Shown here in pieces: positions 1 to 8,330 of a DNA stretch of 11,337 nt. The notes under the pieces were generated by a model, which saw nothing but the letters and a program-made list of their open reading frames with translations, made no database searches and was not told the DNA's origin. Location: positions 1 through 11,337 of the forward strand of contig VKHC01000526.1 in assembly GCA_015143735.1 (NCBI GenBank). The letters run 5' to 3'. This DNA is from Synura sp. LO234KE (taxonomy: Eukaryota > Sar > Synurophyceae > Synurales > Mallomonadaceae). Position 1 is the stretch's first letter; every line of letters starts with the position of its first letter. A program made the position numbers and the translations under genes.

Positions 1-810
1 TTGTTCCTTTGGCTAACGGAAGACAAAATTAGCTTCGTTTAAATGGATGATATAGATTCATAAATTACCTGATATATGTGGAATAATTTTATTAAAAAAT
101 ATGGGGAATACATGGAAAATATCTGTCAGGAGGCTATCTAAAGGCATTTTCGTTATATGTATTTTTCTGGTCAGCAAGATATTTATGGTGACTAGATGAT
201 TTTTAAAAATCAAACCAGATGCATCTACTACGGAAATCTAAATTTTGATTTTTAGGTACAAATGGATTATCTGCAGCAGACGGATTTTCTTGGTGCACCG
301 ATGATCTACAGTCAACCTACTATAGCTGGGGATTTATAATTCGAAATCCAGCTATAGCTGGTCCACCCAAAGCCACTCCGACTACAGCTGGGTATTTTTT
401 GATAGTAGTGCTGGTGGACTTAAGATGGTACCACTATAGTCGGTTAGAGCGTTTTTTAGCTACTTATGTATTTTCATATGGTTCTTGCAAAAGTAGGTGC
501 ACCGATCTGCGAGCGAATCGATGCCGTTTCTCCTCGTAGATTACTAGTGACATTGCGTTCAGAATCAAGAACGGTACATTAGCCTTAACACTGAATGCAG
601 AAGAATTCGGTTCGCACAAGTAAAACAGTTAAACTTTAGGTATCTATGAAAACCAACTCAATTCATCTCACATCAAATCGTATATCAATAAGTTCCAATA
701 AAGGCTCTAAATGGAGTGTTCACGTCGCCTACAAACACAATTCACCTAAATCGGATGATGCGCTGCAACCTTGAATACAATTGGATAGATCAGCTGCAGC
801 TGCTAGTTTA
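1..810. other. AT-rich intergenic region, no gene seen
   Basis: No reading frame with protein-like content is visible on either strand. The stretch lies downstream of the minus-strand RING gene that ends at 811, so its right end should hold that gene's 3' untranslated region and polyadenylation site. An AATAAA hexamer on the minus strand (complement of 807-812) overlaps the stop codon and could be the signal if the 3' UTR is very short, but in AT-rich DNA this is weak. The only structured part is the palindrome-like cluster at 316-443, listed separately. Confidence 0.5.
316..443. repeat. Cluster of four 14-bp palindrome-like motifs
   Basis: Four related 14-mers start at 316, 348, 378 and 430. 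The copy at 348-361 (ccagctatagctgg) is a perfect palindrome. The others (cctactatagctgg, ccgactacagctgg, accactatagtcgg) keep a CTATAG or CTACAG core with CC and GG ends. A degenerate fifth copy may lie at 401-414. An 11-bp direct repeat, ggtgcaccgat, flanks the cluster at 292-302 and 496-506. This could be a small mobile element with a target duplication, or a dyad-symmetric protein-binding array; the sequence does not decide between them. Confidence 0.45.
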
Positions 811-1836
811 TTATTTCTTTACTTGACAACCGTCAATAGCACGGTTATCTTCCACGCAACATCGCCACATCAGCCCATCCCATTCCTTCGGATGATAGCG
901 AATGTAGGGACCGGATTTGCATCCTGGAGCTGTGCGCTCCTTGGCCTGACAACATTCCCATTTGAAGGAACTCGAGAAAATACCACTCGCTTTTGCATAT
1001 TTCCCAGGATGATAAGAGACAAGTGCTCCTACGTGAGCATTCTGATTCTGAGTGGGTGGTAAGACTGGTGGAGCAAGAGGTAAAGTCGATTTGGACTCCG
1101 CAACTTCCTTCACAAAATTGGAGGAAATATTGGCAGACAAAAGAGAAGATTCGGACGCCGTAATCTCTGTACCAGAATAAGAGGAAATAGCGGAAGACAA
1201 TCTCCTGCTCTCTATAGCAGAGGAATTGCGAGAATGCGTAGGTTTATCTTCGGAAGTCGAACAACTCAAGAAATTTATTGGGACCCCGGACACCTTAAAA
1301 CCGGAAATAGCCTTGTACACTGATTTCGCTTTGATAGATAATGATATGCCACATTCTTTGATATCATCGGGACTATCACATTGTTCCAGATCGCATCCGG
1401 TGACTTGCTTCGATTTCAGGTTTTCTATGTCGCCAGAGGGTACATTCAAATGTCTCATTAAATTCGCGACATCTTCGACTGACAGGTCTTGCAATGGAAT
1501 AATTGAGTTCGTACCAATATTTATTGTGCTAACACTCTCACTCACTGATTTTGTTTCATCGAACTTAGAAGCATCAGTCTTAGCCTCACTAGCAGCTGCA
1601 ATAGAGGCTCGTTCCACGGCAATATCCCGTAATGCATAATTTATAGATAGCTTTGTGTCATCAGGGATGTGGTTCCGGCATTGATGACACAACCTCGATG
1701 AATGAGGCCGTGAAAAAATAGAGGTCGCGCATTTTATACAGCAGGAATGCCCGCACGGGAATGATACAGGAGCATTACTTGGGGAGCTGTAGTCTTCAAA
1801 GCATATCGGGCATTCAAGAATAGTGCTTTCGGACAT
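811..1836 (-). CDS. RING / SAM-like / CHORD-like zinc protein, probable E3 ubiquitin ligase
   Basis: Unbroken 341-aa frame with no intron. The start is the ATG at 1836; the frame runs upstream to 1851 without another ATG, and the base at -3 is A. An N-terminal C3HC4 RING has ligands C9, C12, C28, H30, C33, C36, C50 and C53. A SAM-like helical domain covers about 116-182 and ends in GVP (184-186). A Ser-rich, probably disordered linker covers about 187-270. Two zinc-type units follow: YHPG (H276), W293, C295-C296, GC (C306); then YHP (H315), W324, C326-C327, GC (C337). RING proteins of this kind usually pass ubiquitin from an E2 enzyme to a substrate; that activity is inferred. The C-terminal units resemble the YHPG/WxCC/PGC half of CHORD domains, so partner binding is plausible. 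It is the paralogue of the divergent gene starting at 1954. There is no signal peptide or membrane segment, so it is probably cytosolic or nuclear. Confidence 0.85.
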   Translation of the reverse strand: MSESTILECPICFEDYSSPSNAPVSFPCGHSCCIKCATSIFSRPHSSRLCHQCRNHIPDDTKLSINYALRDIAVERASIAAASEAKTDASKFDETKSVSESVSTINIGTNSIIPLQDLSVEDVANLMRHLNVPSGDIENLKSKQVTGCDLEQCDSPDDIKECGISLSIKAKSVYKAISGFKVSGVPINFLSCSTSEDKPTHSRNSSAIESRRLSSAISSYSGTEITASESSLLSANISSNFVKEVAESKSTLPLAPPVLPPTQNQNAHVGALVSYHPGKYAKASGIFSSSFKWECCQAKERTAPGCKSGPYIRYHPKEWDGLMWRCCVEDNRAIDGCQVKK

Positions 1837-1953
1837 ACTTTTTATACACAAGCAAAATCAAAAACTTATTAAATTCCCGCAAATTTCAACGTGACACTTA
1901 GACTCCACATAATTTCAATTCGCTCCTACTATTTTATTGGGATTATTGTTATC
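1837..1953. promoter_or_regulatory. Putative shared bidirectional promoter
   Basis: Only 117 bp separate the two divergent start codons, so both 5' untranslated regions and at least the core promoters must fit here or extend into the coding regions. The segment is AT-rich and contains an inverted CCAAT box (ATTGG, 1936-1940) and a TTCCCGC element in the middle. A TATAAAA on the minus strand (complement of 1840-1846) is only a few bases before the minus-strand ATG, too close to be an ordinary TATA box for it. The promoter role comes from gene arrangement; no individual site is proven. Confidence 0.5.
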
Positions 1954-3701
1954 ATGACCACTGAATGTCTTGTATGTTATAGCCCTATTCAAGACTGTGA
2001 GGTGAAATTTTTTCCTTGTGGTCATTCATTCTGTCAAGAATGTATTGTTTTGCTGGAAGAGCGATGCTCGATGTGCGGTTTAACCTTGGAAAAGAAACTT
2101 CTTAATAGTAACGAGAGCGAAGTAAAGAAAAATGACGACAAAATCAATAATAGCCTGGGAATTAGGGAGTTGAGTAGTCTTACAATTGATGAAGTGAGCA
2201 ATTTGCTTCTATGGGCGAATATGTCTATTTTCGTTGAGATATTTCGCGAAAGAAAGATAGACGGATTAACATTATCTTCTTGTGAAGAATTATCCGACAT
2301 TCAGGAATGTGGCGTTGATATAAAACCAAAAGCGAAATCTTTTTTAAAGCATATTATTAACTTTAAATCTAACGGGGTTCCTGAGCAATGTTTTGTTGGT
2401 AACATTCGTGATGGCGGATTTGTATCACAGCGAATAACAGATATTAATCGAAGGGTGTCTGCCTCGGCCACATTTGGTAACAATTTGTCTTATGTACCAA
2501 CACTTTCAGTTGCTTACTCATTGATATACACTGTACCATGTAGAAGGAAACAGGCACAGAACCAAGTCATCCTCAACCACAATTCGTGAAGAGTTAGAAC
2601 GAATGGACCTCGATAAGAAGAATAAAAATTTAGAAGACGGCATTTTAGACAAGCACGAGGAATTCAAAATATCTGAATCCACTACTGTATCCTTGGCGAC
2701 TCCCACAACGAAAGGTGATTAGGTTTGTCGAAATATCACCGTTTGTGTTGGGTGTAGGCCGTGATTATGGCACTATAAATTTCGAATATCCTCGCGCCTT
2801 ACTTGTTATTATTTCTTCGTTTTCGCAGACATCGCAGAAATTCCAACTGTAAAACCATTACACCAGTTAACTGGAACGGACGTGATCACTCTACTGCGCC
2901 GGACCATCGAGCGTGCGGGTGAACTGGAAGAGTTGATTGAATTTGTGTTTGTGCATGAGATACAGGGGCAGCACTTCGCATTGAGTGTCAGTGCCAGTGA
3001 GCTGTGCAGTTGGTTAGAGTTATCTGGTGAGGTGCCATATGTTGCAGTGCGTGCGTACGAGATATTGGCTCCATATAGAGAAAGCGGTGTCCCGACCTGG
3101 CTATTAGACGACAGCAAGACATCTCCCCCTGCAGCTGAAGAGAGCGTCAGCATCGGCGACGGCGGCGGTAGAGACGAGACCAAGTGGAGTGCGCAGGAAG
3201 TGTGCGAAGAGCGCAGACCAGAGAGTGTGCCGCGATCCTCCGCCGCCGTTGTATTGCCTCTGACCGAAGATGCTCTGCGAATACACACCGCCAACACCTC
3301 TGCCATCGGGCACCCTCCGCCCCCACCCCAACCTACGCCCCCCGCCCCGCCTGGTGAGATGACACGTTACTTCACTGCTCTCCACCTCTCCCCCTCGCCT
3401 CCTCATTCGTACCTGCCTCGCGACATCAGACATTCCCTCGACTCCATCAGGCCCCGTAATTCCAGCAGACCGGCCTGACGTGAGGTACCACCCCGGGCTC
3501 TGGGTACCCTCTCGAGGGTTCATAAGCCATATGAAATGGGAGTGTTGCAGGAGCCGCAACTTGAAAGACCCGGGATGTCAAGAGGGGCCCATCCCCAGGT
3601 ACCATCCGCAGCACTGGGACCGTTTCATGTGGCCTTGCTGTACCATGGGCGATCAACATATCGACGGTTGCAGAGTGGGACCTCGACCGGCTAACAAATA
3701 A
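1954..3701 (+). CDS. RING / double SAM-like / CHORD-like zinc protein, probable E3 ligase, four exons
   Basis: Inferred exons 1954-2476, 2544-2714, 2829-3353 and 3451-3701 give 489 aa ending in TAA. The ATG at 1954 has A at -3 and lies just before the RING. The compact C3HC4 RING has ligands C5, C8, C22, H24, C27, C30, C38 and C41. A SAM-like domain covers about 74-138 (GVP at 141-143). Exon 2 encodes a charged Lys/Glu-rich segment. A second SAM-like domain covers about 242-317 (GVP at 318-320), followed by an acidic/Gly stretch and a proline-rich run near 393-407. The C-terminal zinc units are H420, W436, C438-C439, C449 and H458, W467, C469-C470, C480. The CC-x9-C-x8-H spacing is identical to the minus-strand paralogue. 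Exons 3-4 are clearly more GC-rich than exons 1-2. Ubiquitin-ligase activity is inferred from the RING. Intron ends are predicted by eye, and the third acceptor is ambiguous. Confidence 0.8.
2477..2543 (+). other. Predicted intron 1 (67 nt)
   Basis: The RING/SAM frame runs unspliced to a TGA at 2587-2589, but the protein-like Lys/Glu-rich continuation lies in the next frame. A GTAACA donor at 2477 and a TAG acceptor at 2543 restore that frame (67 nt shifts by one). TTACTCA about 30 nt before the acceptor could be the branch site. The polypyrimidine tract is poor. An acceptor at 2546 also keeps frame. Confidence 0.6.
2715..2828 (+). other. Predicted intron 2 (114 nt)
   Basis: Without splicing the frame stops at TAG (2720-2722), immediately after the donor GTGATT. 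The acceptor side is strong: a long pyrimidine-rich tract ends in TTTTCGCAG at 2828. The length is a multiple of three and the same frame continues into the second SAM-like domain. Of the three introns this has the clearest acceptor. Confidence 0.75.
3354..3450 (+). other. Predicted intron 3 (97 nt, acceptor uncertain)
   Basis: The donor GTGAGA at 3354 matches the eukaryotic consensus well and follows the proline-rich codons. The zinc-unit exon is in another frame, and the unspliced frame stops at 3476-3478. The interior is C/T-rich. AG at 3449-3450 fits, but AGs ending at 3429, 3465 and 3468 also keep the same frame with no stop, so the true acceptor cannot be fixed from sequence. Confidence 0.65.
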
Positions 3702-4640
3702 CGTGACACTCGTAATCTTTTCAAGCCCTCCTTCCCTCCATCGTCTTCGATTGCGGGAACATATGAGAGTTGAAAGGATTGTGCTTATGATTGAATAATA
3801 ATACTCGAACGGGGTGGTACGTTTTGAAGGTCAAGAGATTTAGGGGAATTATGTTTTTGTTCGGTTGTTGAGTTATATGTCGTCGGTGAAACGGATTTCT
3901 CGGTTTGTATTGTGAGTGTCCATCGCTCTCTTTTTCTTCATTTTCGCCTTCTGATTTAATTTATCATATTTATATTGTCAAATATGTTGAATTAAATGTC
4001 TCATTGATATCTTTTTCTCCTTAATCGATAATTTTCAATATCACCTTATTGCCTAATATCTAAAGTTGTTTTTCGTTTTCCTATAGTCTTGGAGTTTGTT
4101 TATGTGGGTGGAGGCATGTTAGTAACAAGACCACATAGAGGGAGCAGCCCATAGCGTCTTAAGATTCTCAGATGGTCTCTATGCGGAAAGTCTCGCAGAT
4201 AACAGTAAGAAACTAGCGATAAGATTTCCAGGAAATGACCCTCCTTGTGTCGATCACAATATCTCTGTCACGTCCAGAAATAACCGAACAATACTTTTCA
4301 CGAAGAGGCTTCTGTTTATTTTCGTACTCCTGCAATGTTCGTAATTAATAAAGCGCTCAGTATGACATGTGGCTTCTCTCCGCTGCCTTCGAGCAGCTAG
4401 AGACTTAACATATTGTTAGAGCACCACTGATAGTAAGACTTACCCTTGTATTTACTCAGACAACCTTCTCCTGCGCTAGTAGCATCATCTCGACACGGAC
4501 ATTGTTCTTTTTTCCCATAACTTAGCTTATATCATGAAGTTTACAAGGAGACAATACAATCGAAGCTCTTAGTTATTAGACATTACTGCGCTGCCTTTTG
4601 TCTATTTATAATTAAGATGTGAGATTTTCTGCAAACAATC
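3702..4640. other. Downstream / intergenic region, no gene seen
   Basis: The 3' untranslated region of the plus-strand RING gene must start here. AATAAT runs near 3794-3800 could serve as a polyadenylation signal; a canonical AATAAA appears only at 4347-4352, rather far away. T-rich DNA follows up to about 4090. A 14-bp direct repeat (acaatcgaagctct) occurs at 4556-4569 and 4635-4648. No coding potential is recognised on either strand. Confidence 0.45.
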
Positions 4641-5350
4641 GAAGCTCTCCTATGAGCTGGTAGTAGGAGGTCACCCAGGATGTAGGGGCAAGGGCAGATA
4701 TTCAAGACCTAACCCCAACCCTCTCGATCCTCAACCATCTCTTGAGCTACAAACGGTGCTGGCTGTCGCTGGTTTTTTATTGCGCTATAAGTTCTTCTGG
4801 CAACAATATCAACTTCTGCAGCTTCCTGGTGAGCTACTCGGTTCGCTTCGCCCGTAGTGTGAATGTCGGGCACCTGTGACTCGTTATCTAGCAACGTCTC
4901 CGAGTGGTCGTGTAGTGGCATGAGAACGACCGTGCGGATGTCTGCCGAATTTGCTTGCGTCGCAGGTTGCCCTGTGGCCTTAACCTGCATTCAAATCACA
5001 AGCCTTCCGGGTGGAATGACGTTTCCTGGAGTGGTGAGCAGACAGGGGAATGAGCGTCCCCTGTATCAAAAAGTTGTCGAGGGTGTCCAGTTCGGGTCTA
5101 GGGACGCCAAAAGTCTCCCAGTTTGACGTTCTGGAATAGCAGCACAGGTGTCGTTGGCCACGCGTGGGCAGGCGTAGTACGGAGTGGGCCTGTAGTGCTA
5201 TCCACCTTCTAGAGCTTCCCCGACTATTATAAGCTCCACTGCGTTATTACTGCTCCTGTTGGCCCTTAGTATTCCGGGTCGTCGTGACCGCGACGGACCC
5301 GGCCACTTTTCCCGTGCGCCCTCCAATTGGTTCGACTGCAAGATGCCCAT
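4640..5350. other. GC-richer block with hairpins and weak minus-strand frames
   Basis: This stretch is visibly richer in G and C than its flanks. It holds an ATG-started 93-codon minus-strand frame (4709-4990), rich in Gln, Ala, Glu and Asp, and a further minus-strand frame without a clear start, from about 5250 down to 4984. I recognise no domain or motif in either. Two stem-loops stand out: 5042-5064 (8-bp perfect stem, 7-nt loop) and 5274-5302 (11-bp stem with one bulge). It may be a decayed mobile element or a diverged gene; neither can be shown. Confidence 0.25.
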
Positions 5351-7200
5351 CGTATCCTCTTCCGATAGTTAGAAATCTAGAATAGAAAACCACCGCCCAG
5401 TTACATACGCTTTCCGAGGTGTCGATTCCTGTAGACTTATCTGAGGCAATCCATGCGAGTCTTCTTGGGAATTATGCAAGGAGGAGATTCATACTAAGAA
5501 TGAAGTTTCAATCCTGACTAGAATTTTGTTATTGCACATCACCTTGTGAGGAAATTTAGTCTACGTGTCCCCCTCCACCGTCCCCTCGCTGACCGCAAGA
5601 AGGTATTGTATGAAAAATGACGTCTGTTCTGAAAATTTACCCGGTGTGTACCTCGTGGAAAGAGGGCAAGTCGCGTCCTGTAGGTATACGCGGTGGTGTA
5701 AAACCACGCGAAGGAGTAGAAGTATAGCGCCGCTTCAAAGTCCCTGTATCAAACTCCCCACCCTTGTCTAGTAGTGAATCTTCACAAAATTGATCCGGAG
5801 TCAAACACCGCTTTACAGCATGCTGCAAACCTTCGTACCCAACGTGCTTTGGCCACCAGTAAGACCTGACGAATTACTCACATGGAGAAGGAGCTTTTGT
5901 TCCACTACCAACATGCGGAGGACAGTACGTTCAATCACACACTCACTTTGATAATACTGAAATCTTTGCATACCTCGTATCGTTACAACACCTGAATATC
6001 AGGAAGTACTGTAACAGTACGATGCGTTGCGGATTTTTTGGGCTAGGTCCCCTGCTGCACAAATAATTATGTGGGTCCGTAGAATCCTGGAACGGGTTCG
6101 GTTAGCGATAACATACCTATAAATGAACTGAAGCTCATTCGAGAGTCTTCCTTTTTCAAATGAAATCGTAGATTTGGTGGCGGATCGCCCCAGTTCAGAG
6201 AACCTTGCGTTTTCTCAGCGCGGACGCAACAGACTGGCCTCAGTGTGCTCAATACATGTCTATAGAATTTTCGTCAGTGCTAATTTTATGTTTTACCACA
6301 GAAAATAGTGTGACCGAAAGTAGCACAATAGATATCGCGTGCAGCTTCTTTTGGTTCTCATATCGTCCACCTGAATATTAGTTCCTAGACGATCTGCATC
6401 ATAAATTTCTTCTACTCCGATTTCGCCCTGTTTTGACTCAGAATCCTGCATATGTTATTTAAGCCAATTTCCGATTAGAATTTTCCAGCTTTATATCATC
6501 GCGTCATCCCCGGCTTCCTGCATTTCAAATGCGAATGGCAAAACTGGTCTCTTGAGCCTATAATTGGGACTCGTGGAGGAGAGAAGTAGATTTGACAGAT
6601 ATTTTCCGCAAAAGTAACCCGGAGGGCGATAAAACTTAATTTTTAAAGATAATTTTCTAACCGGATACTCTCAAGCATAAAGGAGCTCTGAAATTCTGGA
6701 TATTTTCTTCTGCGCCTTACTACTGTGAATTGGCATATCAGGGGTATTTTCAAGGCGTTTTCTCACTCCCTCATTCTGCCCGAAAGATGTATGATCCCCT
6801 GACTGAGTGCTAGAAGCAATCCAATCTTGGACGGTCGCGAACAGAAACCTATTCCCGCCCAATATGGCTGATACCCAAAGAATACGATCGTCATTGTTCA
6901 TAACGTTTTAGTGAGCAAATACGCGTACAGAATTTTACTGTCAAACCAAATTACGGAGCCTAAACATTTTTCGTCCCATAGGTCGTCTATAGTGGTTATT
7001 ATCAACATGGCAATAGCGGAGAAATGACACCCGTATCAGCAACAATTGCATAGAGTTCTAGCCCCAAATTCTACTTCAATCGAAAAACAAGAACTTGGAG
7101 ATTTCGCGCCGGATCATTAGCTTAAGTCCACTTGGACGATGATTGTTACATGACTTCCATTATTTAGAACCCCGGAAGCAACATTCAAAACGAACCGCAG
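5351..7200. other. Intergenic region, no gene recognised
   Basis: Only short frames occur, none longer than about 76 codons. The longest is an ATG-started minus-strand frame at 6671-6901; its product shows no recognisable motif and it has no paralogue in the window. A small GC-rich hairpin with a bulge lies at 5689-5710. I see no RNA gene, repeat array or splice-site series that would suggest a multi-exon gene. Confidence 0.4.
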
Positions 7201-7860
7201 CTAAGAATTGAGCAAGCCACTTCTAATTATTTTCTTTTTGCCAGTGCGAGATATTCCTAAATGCACAATCGGTTCCTACGATACACGGCAACACTTGATG
7301 AGCGCAGCGGAGGAAGTCAATTATAATCACTCGATTTCAAACAATAACCACCGTCTTGAAGGACTTCAGGAAATACTCACTTCCGCGATTTAAACTGCTA
7401 AGGTAACTGACCTCGATCAACCGGAGTTAATCTGCTATAATTGCCATCACCACACAACTGCATAGACAACCTCCAGAAGCTGCCTCGTTTTGCAAATATA
7501 GAAAGGCTCATGGCAAAAGTCCTGCGCGTACTTCATACTAAGGTGGTCGGTTCTGGGCCCGGCAATACGCGCTGCAGCGCGAGGACTTCCGGAAAATGGT
7601 GTACACTTAAGTGGACTGATTGTGCAGCAGCTTCCTCTTTGATATCACCGCCACAAACGTTTTTCGCGCCAAATGGTTACGCACCCTTGGTATTTGTGTG
7701 TGCCCTACCGCACTATTCGCTAAAGCCTCTGGTTCAAAAGCACACATTTCAAAAATTGTCTTCGAGCCATTTCCGAGCTACAACCGTTGAAGCCATAAAG
7801 TTTTCATGCCCTTGAGAGAATGGCGGTAGACCACGGGCAGCGCTCTGGCGGTCTTCTCGG
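7200..7860 (+). other. Unrecognised open frames, possible decayed gene
   Basis: A pyrimidine-rich tract ending in TTTTTGCCAG at about 7245 resembles a 3' splice site and is followed by an open frame to 7393. A second frame, with an ATG at 7510, runs to 7815 (101 codons). The two lie in different frames and neither product resembles a family I know. A 14-bp perfect palindrome (cgcgctgcagcgcg) is at 7568-7581. These could be exons of an unknown gene, remnants, or chance frames; I favour chance or decay. Confidence 0.2.
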
Positions 7861-7862
7861 CC

Positions 7863-8328
7863 ACTTTACTTTTGAGTACAGCTCGTACGAGAAAATAAGA
7901 TTATATAAACGTGCTAGTATCTGATAAGAACATGAACTCAACTACAAGTGTTGCCAGAGGCAAAACCGAGCATTATCGAGGAATCACTAGATTGTTTTTG
8001 AGAGTACTTTTCAAAGCTAGCCTATAAAACTACGATAAAATAACGGGACTGTTTCGAGTTGATTCGAGATTGAATCAAATAAGCGATGTCGAATCTCGAA
8101 TCAACTCGGAAAGATCTCGTTGCTTTCGTGTAGTTTTCTAGACTGGCATCAAAAACGTACTCCTAAGCAATCTAGTCGTTCCTCAATAATTCTCGGTTTT
8201 GCCTACCTAAACTCCCAGTTTGCAACACTTGTAGTTGAGTTCTCGTTTTTTATCAGATTCAGTGTAGGTTGCATTCGACCTAATGATATTGAAAAACAAT
8301 TTTGTACGTACTGTTTGTAAAATTAAGT
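7863..8328. repeat. Large imperfect inverted repeat (foldback)
   Basis: The left arm (about 7863-8071) matches the reverse complement of the right arm (about 8092-8328). Perfect blocks are 17 bp (8055-8071 with 8092-8108), 21 bp (7934-7954 with 8222-8242) and 13 bp (7958-7970 with 8192-8204), plus 8 bp (7920-7927 with 8250-8257). Lower-identity DNA with small gaps lies between them. The central loop is 20 nt (8072-8091). Outside 7920-8257 the match is weaker, so the outer ends are approximate, and no target duplication was found. A foldback or MITE-like element is the likeliest origin; a hairpin transcript is possible. Confidence 0.75.
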
Positions 8329-8330
8329 TG

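Noticed and set aside
1226-1639. Plus-strand 137-codon frame opposite the minus-strand RING gene
   Set aside because: It overlaps the SAM-like domain coding region antisense and shows no domain of its own.
3104-3659. Minus-strand open frames opposite exons 3-4 of the RING gene
   Set aside because: GC-rich coding DNA leaves the opposite strand free of stops; the translations are low in recognisable content, while the plus strand gives clear SAM-like and zinc motifs.
1889-3710. The 10-mer acgtgacact occurs both in the divergent promoter (1889-1898) and just after the RING gene stop (3701-3710)
   Set aside because: A single short match with no palindrome or further copies; probably chance.
4975-5140. 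Minus-strand LFDTG motif suggesting a retroviral-type aspartic protease
   Set aside because: The frame has stops on both sides within a few dozen codons, and the flanking residues do not follow the protease pattern; a DTG triplet alone is easily found by chance.
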